Shown: one piece after another, positions 31,251 through 43,150 of the stretch | Layout of the letters: each line of letters opens with the position of its first letter | Position numbering within the stretch: position 1 is the first letter of the stretch | Assembly: GCF_003597395.2 (NCBI RefSeq) | Contig: NC_133770.1 | Location: 95,554,615 to 95,618,614 of the forward strand | Origin: Chelonoidis abingdonii | Lineage: Eukaryota; Chordata; Testudines; Testudinidae | Direction: 5' to 3' | DNA: 64,000 bases | Notes under the pieces: model-generated | What the model was told of the DNA's origin: nothing | Database searches by the model: none | What the model saw: the letters and a program-made list of their open reading frames with translations, nothing else | Made by a program: the position numbers and the translations under genes

Positions 31251-33285
31251 ACCATTCCCACTTCAAACTCAAATGAAAGTTGATTTGGAGCACAGTAAAC
31301 CAAAAGTTTGAAGAGCTATAACTTCTGTATTTTATATGTGGGAACACCAGCAAAAAAGCTCCTTCATGCTAGGGCACTGAATAGTTACCATCCATTAGTC
31401 ACATCCTACTACAGCTCTAAGTAAGGCTAGTGACGTTATATTCAGTTGTGAACAATTTCTTTCTAAGTATCTGCAATTCTTTAGGTCTCTGTAGAGAACC
31501 AAAACTACCTTCTCTGGCTTGTTCTCTCTTTTACACACAATGGATTCATGATTTTGTACTTATGTTATTAGTGGCATCTACACAATTTGTGAGTTCAGTA
31601 CATGGAGCCAAATCACAGGGGAAACTAAAAGAGCACTTTCCCTTCACAATCAAGAATAAGTGATCAGAGATGCAATCAAAATGGAAACTCACAGAATTTA
31701 AATCACCATGAATACAGTCATGATTGTTTAAACAACTTTGTTATTTATTTCTTAAGCTTAACATTTGTCTTGGATCTGAAATGAGTTTCTTTAACATTTA
31801 CACTGCTTTTAATTGTATCATGGAATGGATTCATTACATTTTGTGGATGCAGACTTTACACTGTGACAATGGCGAGCAACACTGATATTTGGAATCAGAG
31901 ATCTTGCCCTGCACTAGCAAATTTCACCATGATAGGCAAGGCTCAAAGTGAATATAAATAGTTGACCTGTATCCCTGATAAATAATCGACTCACTGGGAA
32001 AGTGAGGAAATCAAGAAGCTTTGGGAACAGGTGTAGCACCACTAAGCTGCTTTGAATCTCTGAGTGTTACAAAAGAATGGCAAAGAACTGCTTTGAAGTG
32101 TAGGGATGCAAAGCATTTGTACTCCAGTTTTGAACTGATGCAAGACTACAGGTGATATCAATTCTAACTGAGGGCTAGGTCCTATCATTCTAATAATCTG
32201 AAGACATAAAAGCATCATTGTCTCTTTCATTCCAGTCACTGTTATTAAAGTTTGTAACTCTGCTTAGTTTATGCTTTCACCATTGTCCTGTCAGAGAAAG
32301 GCCCATGGAGTTTGCACCTAAACGTATTTTTGCAGATAAACTAAAACCAGAGTCTCATATATGAATCCTTTTGAACTCCAGAGTGATGGAACTGAAATAC
32401 CTAATACAAATCCATCTTTACAGTTTCGTCCCATTCAACTTCAAATGCGGCCAACGTTTCATGAAATGTTGGTTTAAGATGATGGAACTCTCTCAGTTTC
32501 TCAGCTGATCATCTCAAAAGGTTTCTGCTAGTCTGGGTCAAAAGACATGAGATTTGAGCATCACTGAAGATGAACCTGCCCTGTGTCAATAGTTTGGCTT
32601 CATGCCCTACTCCAGTGCAAATGTCACTTCCAGGGCTCATCTTTAGGATTTTCACATATAAATGGAGATGAAGACATTTTGAGAAGCAGACATAAGCTAT
32701 ACTAGAGATGCAACCACTGATACATAGCATTAGACCATATGACATGAATATTACACTGAATATATGTTAACAAGAAATCACCTGGAAATAAGTAACTGTT
32801 TACCTTACTAACAAACATCAAAGATGTAACAAGCAAAGAAAAGATGACGCTATCATGCAAGCACTTTTTTATGGAGCCAATTTATACTGGCGCTATTGCT
32901 CTGGGCTATTTGCCTGGCTCAGAGAAGTGATATTTTGAATCTTTATGGGGCATTGGACAGAAGACAAAATTTCACCTTAAAAAAAAATAAATGTGCACAC
33001 ACAACCACACAAAGCATGGAAATGTCAAAGCATTATTTGCTGCATATAAGTCATGCTTGGCCCTATAGGGATTAGCTAAATCTGTTTTAACTGAACTCAA
33101 ACAAACAGTTGAGATTCCCAGCAGAAGAAAGCATATGCTCTTCAATCAGACGCTATTCCACTGCTTTTGAGCAGTGCTCCCTGGACAATTTTTCCCCCGG
33201 ATTCTCCCTGAACAGTTCACAAAAGTTATTCACATTTGTTAGTTCTTCCATGCAAGCAGTCACTTAGAGAGAGGAAAGTACTTAC
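31251..33285. other. Intron, no recognised element
   Basis: AT-rich non-coding sequence up to the donor of the next exon; nothing with element boundaries was seen. Confidence 0.45.
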
Positions 33286-33449
33286 AGAATTGGACGAGAC
33301 TGGAAATCTTCCTGGTTCATCCTCTCAGACTGACGGATTTTCAAAATTTCTGTGTAACTTAGATTCTGAAGTTTACTTTTGAACTGGTCCAGAGAACTAG
33401 GCTTGGTAGTGAGTGCTCTCATTATTTGCTCTTTCACCACCTGCATTAC
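33286..33449 (-). CDS. ELMO1 exon (end of ELMO domain and linker), 164 bp
   Basis: The minus strand has a T-rich tract then CATCCACAG at 33450-33458, the exon, and donor GTAAGT (33280-33285). The exon reads [20 protein letters not shown], then [34 protein letters not shown], with two bases left over. That text is the well-known ELMO-family stretch between the ELMO domain and the PH domain, and it joins in frame to the exon at 26405-26517. Both exons lack stops or indels, consistent with a functional gene under constraint. The upstream exon (ending in the E-D-F-N-K-like text before V-M-Q) was not found between 33450 and 64000, so that intron is at least 30 kb long, in keeping with the very large ELMO1 introns of other vertebrates. 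Confidence 0.92.
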
Positions 33450-33941
33450 CTGTGGATGAAAGCAAGAAAGTATTATTTTTTTAACTCTTTGGTTTGGATT
33501 TCAAATAATATTCCAGTATATGTTGCAATTAGGTGGTGTGGGGAACAGGAGAATTTTAATAATTATCAGTAGTAATCACAAAGCAAATTTTGCACCATGG
33601 ACTGCAAAGGCGTTAACCTCTAACTGGATGCCACATATAACAACAAGGGCTCAAATACACTACAATAAATAATCCTCTTGGGGGACTCACTTACAATACG
33701 GTTATCTGCTAATACTGTTAAAAAGCGATTCCTGTTTTCCAGTGTGAACGGGACTGTCACTGTCTTACAGTACCATGTTATACCCTTGGTTTGGCCAAGG
33801 CCATAGCATGGTTTGGCGACAACGGAGTAACAGAAGGTTGTGTCTCTTCTACATTAGAAGATGGAACTACATTGTAAGGGGAACCAACCAAATGGAATGC
33901 CCCAACACAATTTTTAATGTAGAAAATTGTATAGTCTGTAA
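33450..33941. other. Intron, nothing recognised
   Basis: Mixed non-coding sequence; the small frame at 33775-33984 has no motif. Confidence 0.4.
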
Positions 33942-34056
33942 TAGGGTGACCAGTGCAAAAAATTGGGACGGGGGTAGGGGGTAATAGGCAACCATATAAG
34001 ACAAAGCCCGAAATATCGGGACTGTCCCTATAAAAATGGGACATCTGGTCACCCTA
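33942..34056. mobile_element. TA-flanked MITE (GGGTGACCAG family), copy 1
   Basis: Begins TAGGGTGACCAG, ends CTGGTCACCCTA: inverted ends of 10-12 bp with TA at each outer edge (33942-33943, 34055-34056). The interior holds AAAATTGGGACGGGGGTAGG and ATATCGGGACTGTCCCTATA. About 115 bp in all. The same family occurs at 56402-56528 in the opposite internal orientation. The TA duplication suggests Tc1/mariner. Confidence 0.8.
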
Positions 34057-35264
34057 GTGCGTCAAAGTCCTGAGACTGAATTTGCTCCCTTGTTTCTGCC
34101 AACTCAGCCCATGCTGTGGGGCCCCTTCAGAAAGTCTACGTGGAAACGGAATGCAACAGTGCAAACTGTTGGGGGTCTGGAGCTGGGTGGATAGCTCACA
34201 AAGCTGGAGAGCATCCATAAGAAGGGCTTTATGACACTCCTAGTGGAGTTTAAGCTGCCCTACCTAGCAGAGGGCAGTGTCAAAGTCTGATAACTGCAGT
34301 ACTTTGCTCCATTCTGAATTGCATATGGGGAGGGGAGCATCTGATATATATATATACACACACACAGGTATAACTGATGTGTGATTATTATGTGCTTTTC
34401 TTTTCCATTCCAGTTTTCTCCCCCTTTGCCTTTCTCGAGACTTTGGTTCAACCACTCAAGTTTCAACCTCGGCCTAGAGGGTCACTGATTTTCATACTGT
34501 CTTAGGCACCCATTACTTATTCACAAGGAGTAGAGTAAATAGCGCAGGAAATGAAGTTAGTAACAAAAGAATATAAAATCAGGAGAGGGTGATCAATTTT
34601 CTAAGGTTGCTATAGGATTGCTTTTGAAGCAGTGCCATTAAAAATGCAGACTAAAGAATTAGAATGAAAGATGTCTGCACAACAGACAGATATCTGCATA
34701 TTAACTATTTTGCTAGGAGAAAACTGTTGAGACACAGTTAACTTAGGGGACTTGTTTGGCACCAGTATCCATAAATATATATCACAGATTGATCTCTCTC
34801 TCGCTTGCTCTCTTTGCTTCTTTCCTCACTGCTGGTACAGATAACATACTTTGAAATGCTTATCAGATTCTGTCTTTAGGTGGAGTGGGGGGAAAAAAAA
34901 CAGTTTATCAGACTTAAAAAGATTTTTCTCCCTCACAGCCAAGCCAGGCTGACAAGGAGGAGGAAATAGTAACATTCAGCCCAGATCAAAGCTGATCTGT
35001 GAAAGGAATTAAGATCTAGGAAAAAAGGATAGAAAATATTCTTGCATAGTTTTTTTCTTTTCTTTTATTCCTTCATCTTCACTAATATTTCTAAAAATGA
35101 AAGCTTGATCCCTTAGAAGACTACACATTCTGAAAACTTTTCTTTTCCCAAACGTGTGTACATTATTGTTTTAGTTTCGCTGCATCAACCTTGAAACTGT
35201 CATCATCTGAGCTGTGTTTTTGACATTCATTTCTTGAGATGCAACAATCCTTTTAGATATGAGC
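34057..35264. other. Intron; (TA)n(CA)n at 34345-34367
   Basis: Non-coding. A short TATATATATACACACACACA microsatellite, a CTCTCTCTCTCG pyrimidine run at about 34793-34815 and A-rich runs. The open frames at 34260-34466 have no domain. Confidence 0.45.
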
Positions 35265-35509
35265 TATATACTCAGGACTGGTGCTTCCATTTAGGCAGCC
35301 TAGGCAATTGCTTAGGGCGCCAGGATTATTGCGGGGCGGCATTTTGCCGGGGCGGGGGGGCGGCAGGCGGCTCCGGTGGACCTGCCACAGTCGTGCCTGC
35401 GGAGGGTCCCCTGGTCCCGCAGCTCCAGTGGAGCTACTGCAGGCATTCCTGCGGATGGTCTGCTGCTTCCGCGGCTCCGGTGCAAGCTTCCGCCGGTCCT
35501 GTATATACT
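35265..35509. mobile_element. GC-rich hAT MITE with perfect 8-bp TSD
   Basis: Ends CAGGACTGGTGCTTCC (35273) and complement of CAGGACCGGCGGAAGC (to 35501); identical TSD TATATACT at 35265-35272 and 35502-35509. The body includes GGCAGCCTAGGCAATTGCTT, AGGGCGCC and a GGCGGCATTTTGCCGGGGCG block, a repeat type frequent in turtles. Three overlapping frames cross it with no transposase similarity. Confidence 0.82.
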
Positions 35510-36640
35510 CATTCTAGTCTTGCTACCAGGTGCAGCAAATCAAAGCAATTAAAAAGAGATAAGAAAAGCTCTCTATTGCACAAACCGAACACTCTTGAGC
35601 TTTTTCCAACAATCCATTTCCAAAATATGATGCTGTTTTTCCCCCTCATAATTTTCTCTCTTCAATCAGGCACAAGTTTACATTTCCACATCTACTTCCA
35701 AAGGGTCATTTTCTGCTGTCCTTACTCAGAGGAGCACTTTACTTTGAGTATGAACTTGCAGAGTAATATACTACTCTTCATAAGTTTGGTAGACTCTGGC
35801 CCAAACAAAGTAGAGGGTCCTATCAATCAATCCACACCTTTTAATATCCCTATCATTGCGGTATTTGGGCTATATCTATAAGATTTTTTTTAAGGATAAT
35901 TCATCAGGTAAAAATATCTAGGATTCTTTATTCCATGTTTCAGCAGCTGTTCTTTCACCACTTATAGGGATGTTTGCTTTCAGGTGGCTGCTGTCTGCAG
36001 TCCATCAGATAGATCTCTTCTAACTGGTTATTCTACTTAGCTTATTGGCAAGGGTGAGTGATTGATTTGGTTGCCTATTTCAAAGAGGATTTCTGCATGC
36101 TTTTAAACTGATCATTCAAAGGGAACAACTTTTCTCATTGGCTACATTCACAATATAGCAAACAGATTAGGCTAGTCCAAGTATTAAATATGCTATCCTT
36201 GTCTACTGATTACCCCAGAAATTAAATGTAAATGAGTATCCTATCATGATGTTTGAACACGAAGGGACTGATCCAAAGTTGCTGGGAATCCTGGCGGTGA
36301 CTTCAATGGGCTTTGGATAGGCCCTAAAAGAGTTTCTGAAGTCTAATGAAAAAAATGTCCATAAAAGAATAGTCAGAAGCTGATGCTCTTAACGTAAGAA
36401 ACAGGTGTACTGCTTATTCATAAACCCATATTAGACAGAAAAGGTTCCATCTGATTTCTGGTTCCATCTTTCTTTTTCTGTCTTGGCAGCAATTATAGCA
36501 CCAGTGAAGGAAAACATGTCACCCCAGTTCAGTTTTTCCAATGAGCATGAATTTGGCCCTGGGTATCCCCTCTATTTATCTAGATTGTTATAGGTACATT
36601 TTCAAATGTAGATACTTAAAGTTAGGCACCTAAATAAGTG
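35510..36640. other. Intron, nothing firm
   Basis: A weak palindrome GATCCAAAGTTGCTGGGAAT...CAATGGGCTTTGGATAGGCC (36271-36325) belongs to the TCAATGGG small-palindrome class. Otherwise unassigned. Confidence 0.4.
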
Positions 36641-36712
36641 GCCTGATTCTCAAAGAGGCAGAGCACCCCCAATTTCCACTGAAGTGGAGTGCTCAGCACC
36701 TCAGAAAATCAA
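36641..36712. mobile_element. Small palindromic MITE (GGCCTGATTCTC...CAGAAAATCA)
   Basis: GCCTGATTCTCAAAGAGGCA, GAGCACCCCC mirrors GTGCTCAGCACCTCAGAAAA, TCAAACC around CCACTGAAGTGG. About 72 bp. Confidence 0.5.
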
Positions 36713-37235
36713 ACCATTAATTTAGATGCTAATGTTGCAAACATTTGCACACATGCTTAACTTTAAGACTATGAGTGATCCCTGTATTTGCAGTAGCTGT
36801 TATAATGCAAATAATGTGTGTGTTTTCCAGTGTTATAATCTTGGAAGCTAACCAGAGGAGAATTGTTAAAGAACGATACAGTCCTCTTTGTGACACCTTT
36901 TCCCCCCCATCAGCCCAAGATGGCAGAGTCAACAAGCATGCCTTAAAAACTAGTGCATGACAGAGCTAAGCCACTGAGGCCATCTTATTTTTAGTGTTAG
37001 TTGCGGAATGGTATTTAACAAGTCAAGCTAAGTGCTGCAGCTCTTAGTTGAGTCATCTCCCTAGCATTGGGAACCACTGCCAAGAACTTCTTATCTGCTG
37101 AAAATCTCTAAAGTTGAGTTGCTAGCTCTTGATTACTGCTGCTTGGGAGATCAATTGCTCTAAGCTTAGGATCAACACATTTAAAAATTGACCTTACAGG
37201 TGTAATTAAAGGAACTGTTTCCTCAGTATTTCTTA
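36713..37235. other. Intron, nothing recognised
   Basis: Non-coding; frames at 36729-36960 lack motifs. Confidence 0.4.
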
Positions 37236-37521
37236 GGATATATCTACACTACTAGACCTATAGCGACACAGCTGCAGCCTCACCACTATAGCACTGAGGT
37301 GCAGACACTTACTACAATGATAGAAGGAGTTTTTCCATTGCTGTAGTAAATCCACCCCCTTGAGAGGAGCAGTTAGGCTGATGGAAGAATTCTTCCATTG
37401 ACCTAGCAATGTCTACACTGGGGCTTAGGTTGGGTTTAACTACGTCCCTTGCGTGTGAATTTTCCACGCCTCTGAGCAACATAGCCAGGCCGACCTAAGT
37501 TTTAAGTGTACACCAGGCCTC
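37236..37521 (-). mobile_element. Chelonian-type palindrome-rich MITE (GTCTACAC family), copy 1
   Basis: Starts ATATCTACACTACTAGACCT and ends AGTGTACACCAGGCCT. Inside, opposed arms such as GGAGTTTTTCCATTGCTGTA / GGAAGAATTCTTCCATTGAC and GTGTGAATTTTCCACGCCTC occur. It corresponds, reversed, to 60978-61254 (GCTTGGTCTACACTACC...GTGGAAAATCCACACTCCTG...TGTAGACAAGCC). Family recognised from memory as very common in turtles. Confidence 0.65.
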
Positions 37522-38104
37522 CATGTTGTTAAACATAAATGTTATATATGGTGATTGCAAATGCATTATATATATTTTTACCATATGATATATGCAGGAT
37601 TAGATTTTGAGGGGGAACATTTTCTCCATTTTGTATCCTTTTTGTTGGATTTTTTCTAGACTGATGCCCTGTTATGCGGTGAGGCAGAACTATGAGTTGG
37701 GCAGTTTGCTAAAGTTGGTCAGCTTAACTGAGAATATTCAAAGAGTTAGAGTGGTAAAAAATTACATATATTTTTTGTTGTGGAGCACAGTGACTTAAAC
37801 CCAACTTACTTGTCTGGAATGAGATGGCCGTACCTTTCATGTCTATCGAATCTAACCTATCTACTGGATTTCTAAGTTGGCCATTACTATGTTATCTAAC
37901 TTCATACACAACTTTTTAGATAGCTCTCAACATATCCTTGTTTGACCTCATTTCTGTAAAGTTACATTTTGATTAATTCTATCTTCCCACCACTCCTATC
38001 TTTTTCTCTTTTGTTCTCTCTTATCTCTTGGCATCGGAATTTATTTCTATGCAAAATAAAAACAATCCCATTCAAGCAGGTAGATCAGAAATCTGACTTT
38101 ATAG
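37522..38104. other. Intron, nothing recognised
   Basis: AT-rich, no element borders. Confidence 0.4.
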
Positions 38105-38280
38105 TAAGGGCTTGTTTACACAACCCCACAGGGCAGACTACGGAAGTATGCGTTGCAGTATGCACTGATGCGTTGCACTGTAACTGCCCCCACGTAGACC
38201 CTGCTAGCATGAACTAAAAGGTACCTAGTTTGTGTTAACACAGTCCTGGTTGAAACAAGTCATTTAAATATCAACACTTA
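38105..38280. mobile_element. Probable MITE (GGGCTTGTTTACAC...TCCTGGTTGAAAC)
   Basis: AGGGCTTGTTTACACAACCC at the left, then an interior with repeated TGCGTTGCA(G/C)T words and CCCACGTAGACCCTGCTAGC. The CTTGT-TACAC start is shared with the chelonian GTCTACAC families. The right border is uncertain. Confidence 0.4.
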
Positions 38281-40169
38281 ACTATTTCAGCACCTACTGT
38301 TTTAACAGCAACATCCAGCATCAATGCATCAGCACATGTGGTAGTTGTAGAGATGGGATGGCGGGGGGGATAGCGGGGAGGAGGTGATAGCTTCCCTAAA
38401 TCAGTTTTTGTAAGAGTGCAATGCCATAGCCTCAGAGTTCTTCAAGGCTGATCTCTCTCTGCTCAAATCTCAGCTTCAGGATTCATTCCCCAAATGAATT
38501 TCTTGTCCTCTGCCCAGGAGGAGAGTAAAGATTTGGGGTAAGGAATGAGCATCTGTTAGTCTCCTTTTCTATGCCTACCCTGGACAGGGAGTGGTGAGGA
38601 AAGATATGAGCTTGAACACGAGGTAATGAGAACAACTGTTTTGCCTTTCAGCTCCTAGGGGCCATTTCTGAGGATGCTAAGCAGTAGTCTCCCCTTCCTG
38701 CTTTTTCAGTCTCTCTCTGGTTTTATCACTCACCAGTGACAGATTCTTCCCAGCAATATGAGGAGTCAGACTGGACAGAGTGGCTGGGGATAGGAGAAGT
38801 GAGACTGTCACTTATCAGAGATCTGTGGAAGTGGGGGGAAATGACCAACTACATTTCTCTTCAGATGCGGGCAGGTGGGAAAAGAGGCTCCGTGGCCTAA
38901 GCACTATGCAGAAGATTATTTTGAGAATGAAGCCAGGAGGGAGTTGGAACTTAGGTATTCCTGGTGGAAGTAAAGTGGATAGCTTTGCCATTGCTATGTC
39001 TGGGTGTTCTGTAAATACAGTTCAGAGGAAATGGATCATTAATTGCTGCACTAGACTCATTATATCCCTGACCTACAGCACATCTGTAGGCAAAGGAAAT
39101 AGTCTGCTGGGAACTAAACACGTGGCTTGGTTTTACATTTCATTTCAGGAGTATGATCTACTGACTGCACTGACACATTTTTCTTGGTGAACGCATATCT
39201 GTACCAGTTATCTTGGAGACCTCCAATCTACTTATAACATTCTTTGGGGATTTTTTGGTTGACTGAAGTCAGAAATAGAAGCAGAGGTCTGGACTCTGAG
39301 GAACAGCAGCTTGAATTTGACACAGTAAATGACAAAAATACAGCAAAAGATTTCTAGGAAAGAAGTGATGTGGCTGGAGAGATAGGAAAGGAATATGACT
39401 TCAGTAGTGGCACATTCAATAGATTGGAAGAGGCAAGATAGGAAGAAAGAAGGCTGGAAAGAAGGGTATAGCTATGAAGAAGAAGGATGGGCAGGGCGGG
39501 GACTGGGGTGTAGAAGGATGGAATGTTGTTATTGCAGCAAACCTGTTATATCCAGTCTTATCAGCACTAGCAGAGAGCACAGCCTGCTAATTCAGCAGAC
39601 CTTGATGTTAATTATAGAGAAAGACCAGAGGCATAGTTTGGTGACAACAGCACGTGGCCAGGTTTATTGCCCTCAAGAGACACTCCTAATGACTTGCAGA
39701 ATTTGCACAAGTACGTTAACAACATGGCTAGGAGCAGCTCAGACAGCAGCAGCAGTCTTTGCTGTCCCCTCGGCCACACAAAAGGTTAAGGCAAGGTCTC
39801 CTGACATATATAGATTAAGACGAACAACTAGAACAAACAATTTCCATACCACCTTACATGTTTTATGACATCTGTTTCTTACTTCCCCTTGTACCTTTTT
39901 TCCTGGTATTTCACACAAACCATCCCTATTCATTATTCTGTCAAACCTCTATCTTGTGCTAGATTGGAGTGTATTTGTATTGGCATTCTGGAACGTATTT
40001 ATGCAACTATTTAGTGACTAGTACTTTCTAGGAGTACTTATGTTTTATCAACGCTAGCAGCATCTTTGCCAAGTTTATGTATCCCACAGTGAACTTTAAT
40101 ACATGGCCTGACTTTCATTCACAGCCTCTGTTTCAGACGTAAGGTTTTGTACCAGGACTAGTGATCCAG
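38281..40169. other. Intron; unassigned patch at 39530-39870
   Basis: G-rich run at 38357-38390. The 136- and 157-codon plus frames at 38780-39190 and 39395-39868 have no domain and no splice support. 39530-39870 (GTTATATCCAGTCTTATCAG ... CAGCAGCAGCAGTC ... AGATTAAGACGAACAACTAG) has the feel of an LTR or other old repeat, but no ends could be matched. Confidence 0.35.
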
Positions 40170-40660
40170 GCTCTCTCTTTACTACGAGGGGTTTTAGCAG
40201 TATGGATTAGCAAAATAAAGATGGAATCTGGTTTATATTAAAAGAGAAAGAAGCAAAAGCACCTATGAAAGATCAGATAGGGTGGGAGAAGGGTCAACGA
40301 TATGAGAGACTGTGAACCTGGGAGACAGTACTACAATGGAGTTTCAACAATGACAGATCAGGAAAGCAGAGGAGAAGGATCTGAAGAAGAGATAATGGAA
40401 GAAGATCAAAGGAAAGGAAACAGAAGGGACAAAAGGAGGAGTAAAGGAAGGGGTAAAGAGTAAAGCGTGAGAGTCAGGAGACATCCAGTAGAAGGGAAAT
40501 ATCAACAGAGACTGGGATGAAGGAGGAAAGAGTGGAACTAATGGTGGAGAAGGGAGAAATGAAAAGAGGTGTTTAAGAATGTGTGAAATGCAGGACGAAT
40601 GAGACTAGGAAAAGGACTTGAGAAGAAAGTCATCAGCAGAAATCTTGCAAGAACTAATCA
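40170..40660. repeat. Purine-rich (GA-rich) tract
   Basis: About 490 bp with strong A/G bias on the plus strand (for example AAGGATCTGAAGAAGAGATA, then GAAAGGAAACAGAAGGGACA). Low-complexity; no coding signal. Confidence 0.6.
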
Positions 40661-43044
40661 TGTGAGTTTTCATGCATTTTGGTTCAAAAACTGTGAGAAC
40701 AGCTCTCAACATTTTGACAGAATTGAATCTGGCCTCAAAACTCTCATCTAAACAATGTGAATCATCCAAACAACACTTCCTGAGTCCATCTCTGATTTAA
40801 ACAGGAACTACTGAGGAAGTGAGAAGCATCTTTCTTTACATTTAATATGTACAGGAGATGAATATTTGCACCAAAAATGAGACTTAAATTGGTCTCCTTT
40901 CTGTTCATCATGCCCCTGGAGCAAGTGAGGCATGAGATGACTCCTGAATGACAAAGCCTTTCTGCCCAAGTAAAATGATGTGCAAAGTTAATATGATGGT
41001 CTCTGTAAACTCGCTTGTTAGTTAATTGAAATCTTAGTTCAACCAAGATTATATTATTTCTCTCAGTATCTGACAAAGTCCCCTGGCAAAATAAAACATG
41101 CACAAATCATTTGTGGGTGGCATTTAATCCAGGGCTTTTTAGTAACAAAATGTGCTTAGCTCCTCAAACAAGTTTTCAAGGAGGGAGAGGAGATGGAAAA
41201 GGGAGGGGGGAGGGGAGAGAATGTCTACACTTTAATTTTTAATCATGTTTTAACATGTGATAATTAACATGCTGTAAATTCCAATGGAGACAGGAAACAA
41301 ATATTTAGGTTAAACGTGACTAGAAACAAATATTTATGTCCTAGAACAAGTATTTGTGTGGTGCCTGCATCACAATTTACAACTCTCTTAGTAACATAAT
41401 AATTAATATATGTTCAAACAGGACTAAAAGTTCAGCTATAGATTTGTGTACTCACAGATTGCTAGTATTAGGGAGGGATAGGGAGGAATAGGCAAATTTT
41501 TAAATCCATAATATCCTATGTTAACTTAATACAAAAAATAGATACCAAAACAAGTTAAATTAAAATTACAGGACTGGTACTGCTCTAAATTACACTAGTT
41601 TATACCCCAAGCAACTACTGAATACAACTGTTTAGAAAACAGAATTTCCATCCCATGTGAAAATCTGATATTTTAACTTTTGTTTTTGCCTGAAATGGGA
41701 TGCAAAGTTGAAATACTGAACATTCTCGAGGAATGAAAAGATCCAATAAAAATTTGTTTTGGGAATGTCAAAATGAAAAATTTTAAAAGTTTCAACTGAA
41801 ATGAAATGTTTCATTCCAAATTGTCAGCATTTTAGACATTTCCAGATATCTAAATTATGATTAGAAACAAAGCATTTCAATTCAAATTTTCTCATTAGAA
41901 TCAGAAAACATAATGAAAATGGACATTTTTCACACTATTACAAAACTCTGTATTTCATCAGGAAACCTTTTTGATAAAATAATTTTGATCAGCTCTGTTA
42001 ATGAAATGCAGATACTCTGGGTTTAACATTGGCATAACTGAGAGCAGTACCAAAGCAGGAATTTCAAATTAAATGCTCACATTTCAGCTTTAATTTACAC
42101 GAACGAGAGAAAAATGACAAAGATATGGCTCAAAGATGAGCTGGCAGCTCTTTTTAAATTTCCTGACCTTTGTTAATATGCATCATGGCTTTAACATTTA
42201 AAAAAAAAATTCTTACATTAAAAAGAGGAAATCTTCACAGTACATAATAAAGTGTACCTTGCATACTTTACTAGAGTAATGGAATTGTGCCTTTGGATTG
42301 AGTCCTTTGTTCTGTGTACATACGTACAAGCCTTTGTGAAGAAACACAGCAGGCGAAATCATCAGCTGATGTAATTTGGTATAGTTCTGTTGAATTCAAT
42401 GATGCGATGGCAATTTCCATTAGCTGAGGATCTGCCCAAGGTTTGCAAACTACAGAGTCAGGCATTTGCAAAGGTGTGCTATTTATCTGGGTAAATTTGT
42501 ATTTTATTATGCATCACATTTTCTAATGAGTAAGCAATAATAATTCTTAGGTAAACTCCTATTTTTATATTCAGATCACTGAAGAAAACAATGAGCTAAA
42601 AAACTTGTCTACAGAGTACCAATTCCTTAGCACTCTTTCAATTAACAGTTGAATGTTTTAAGTGATAGGTGCATCAATGATATCAAAAAGGTCTATTCAG
42701 TGCTGGAAGAATTAAAAAATAGTCATAAGAATTAATTAAACCATTTATAAAATATATGAAGCAGTGAATAGAGCAAACCCATTCTGACTAGTCAGATCTT
42801 AACTGTGTCTAGAAAAGCTATTATTATCTGTTGTATAAATCCTTCCAAGTTCACAAATTACTGACCTGGCAGATCGTAATAAGTGTCTCCAAGGCTGGTA
42901 GAGCCAAAACTCTGATTTCAGTTGTTGCACATGTGAAATTAAGCCTCTATGCTAAAAATCTTTAGGAAATTATTTTAATTGAGAAAAAATCCTAACAAAT
43001 AATGATAACACTTCTCTCTGGGGTAGGGACCACCCTTTTTTTTT
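40661..43044. other. Intron, nothing recognised
   Basis: AT-rich with a G/A run at 41184-41219. Minus frames at 40762-41103 and others have no motif. Confidence 0.4.
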
Positions 43045-43150
43045 TTTTTTTTTACTTTGTAGCTGTGCAGAGTCTAGCACAATGAGGTTCCTGTTCCCCG
43101 ACTGGAATGTTCAAGCACTACTGTGTAACACAAATAATAAATGACAACAA
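43045..43150 (+). mobile_element. L2/CORE-SINE 3' tail
   Basis: GTAGCTGTGCAGAGTCTAGC, ACAATGAGGTTCCTGTTCCC...GTAACACAAATAATAAATGA: the GCCTAGCACAATGGGG(C/T)CC...ATACAAATAATAA tail type, preceded by a run of T at 43037-43053. Confidence 0.6.

Larger units (their letters stand above)
26518..33285 (-). other. ELMO1 intron between the two visible exons (6.77 kb)
   Basis: Donor GTAAGT at 33280-33285 and acceptor CAG at 26518-26520 on the minus strand; the phase is 2 (two bases of a leucine codon carried over). Its content is listed separately: CR1 pieces, MIR, hAT and an RTE remnant. No further exon was noticed. Short open frames at 31430-31663, 32042-32239 and 32509-32745 have no motif. Confidence 0.85.

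Noticed and set aside
38780..39868. 136- and 157-codon plus-strand frames as host exons
   Set aside because: No recognisable domain and no splice signals at the ends; one runs into CAG/GCA-repeat-like sequence.
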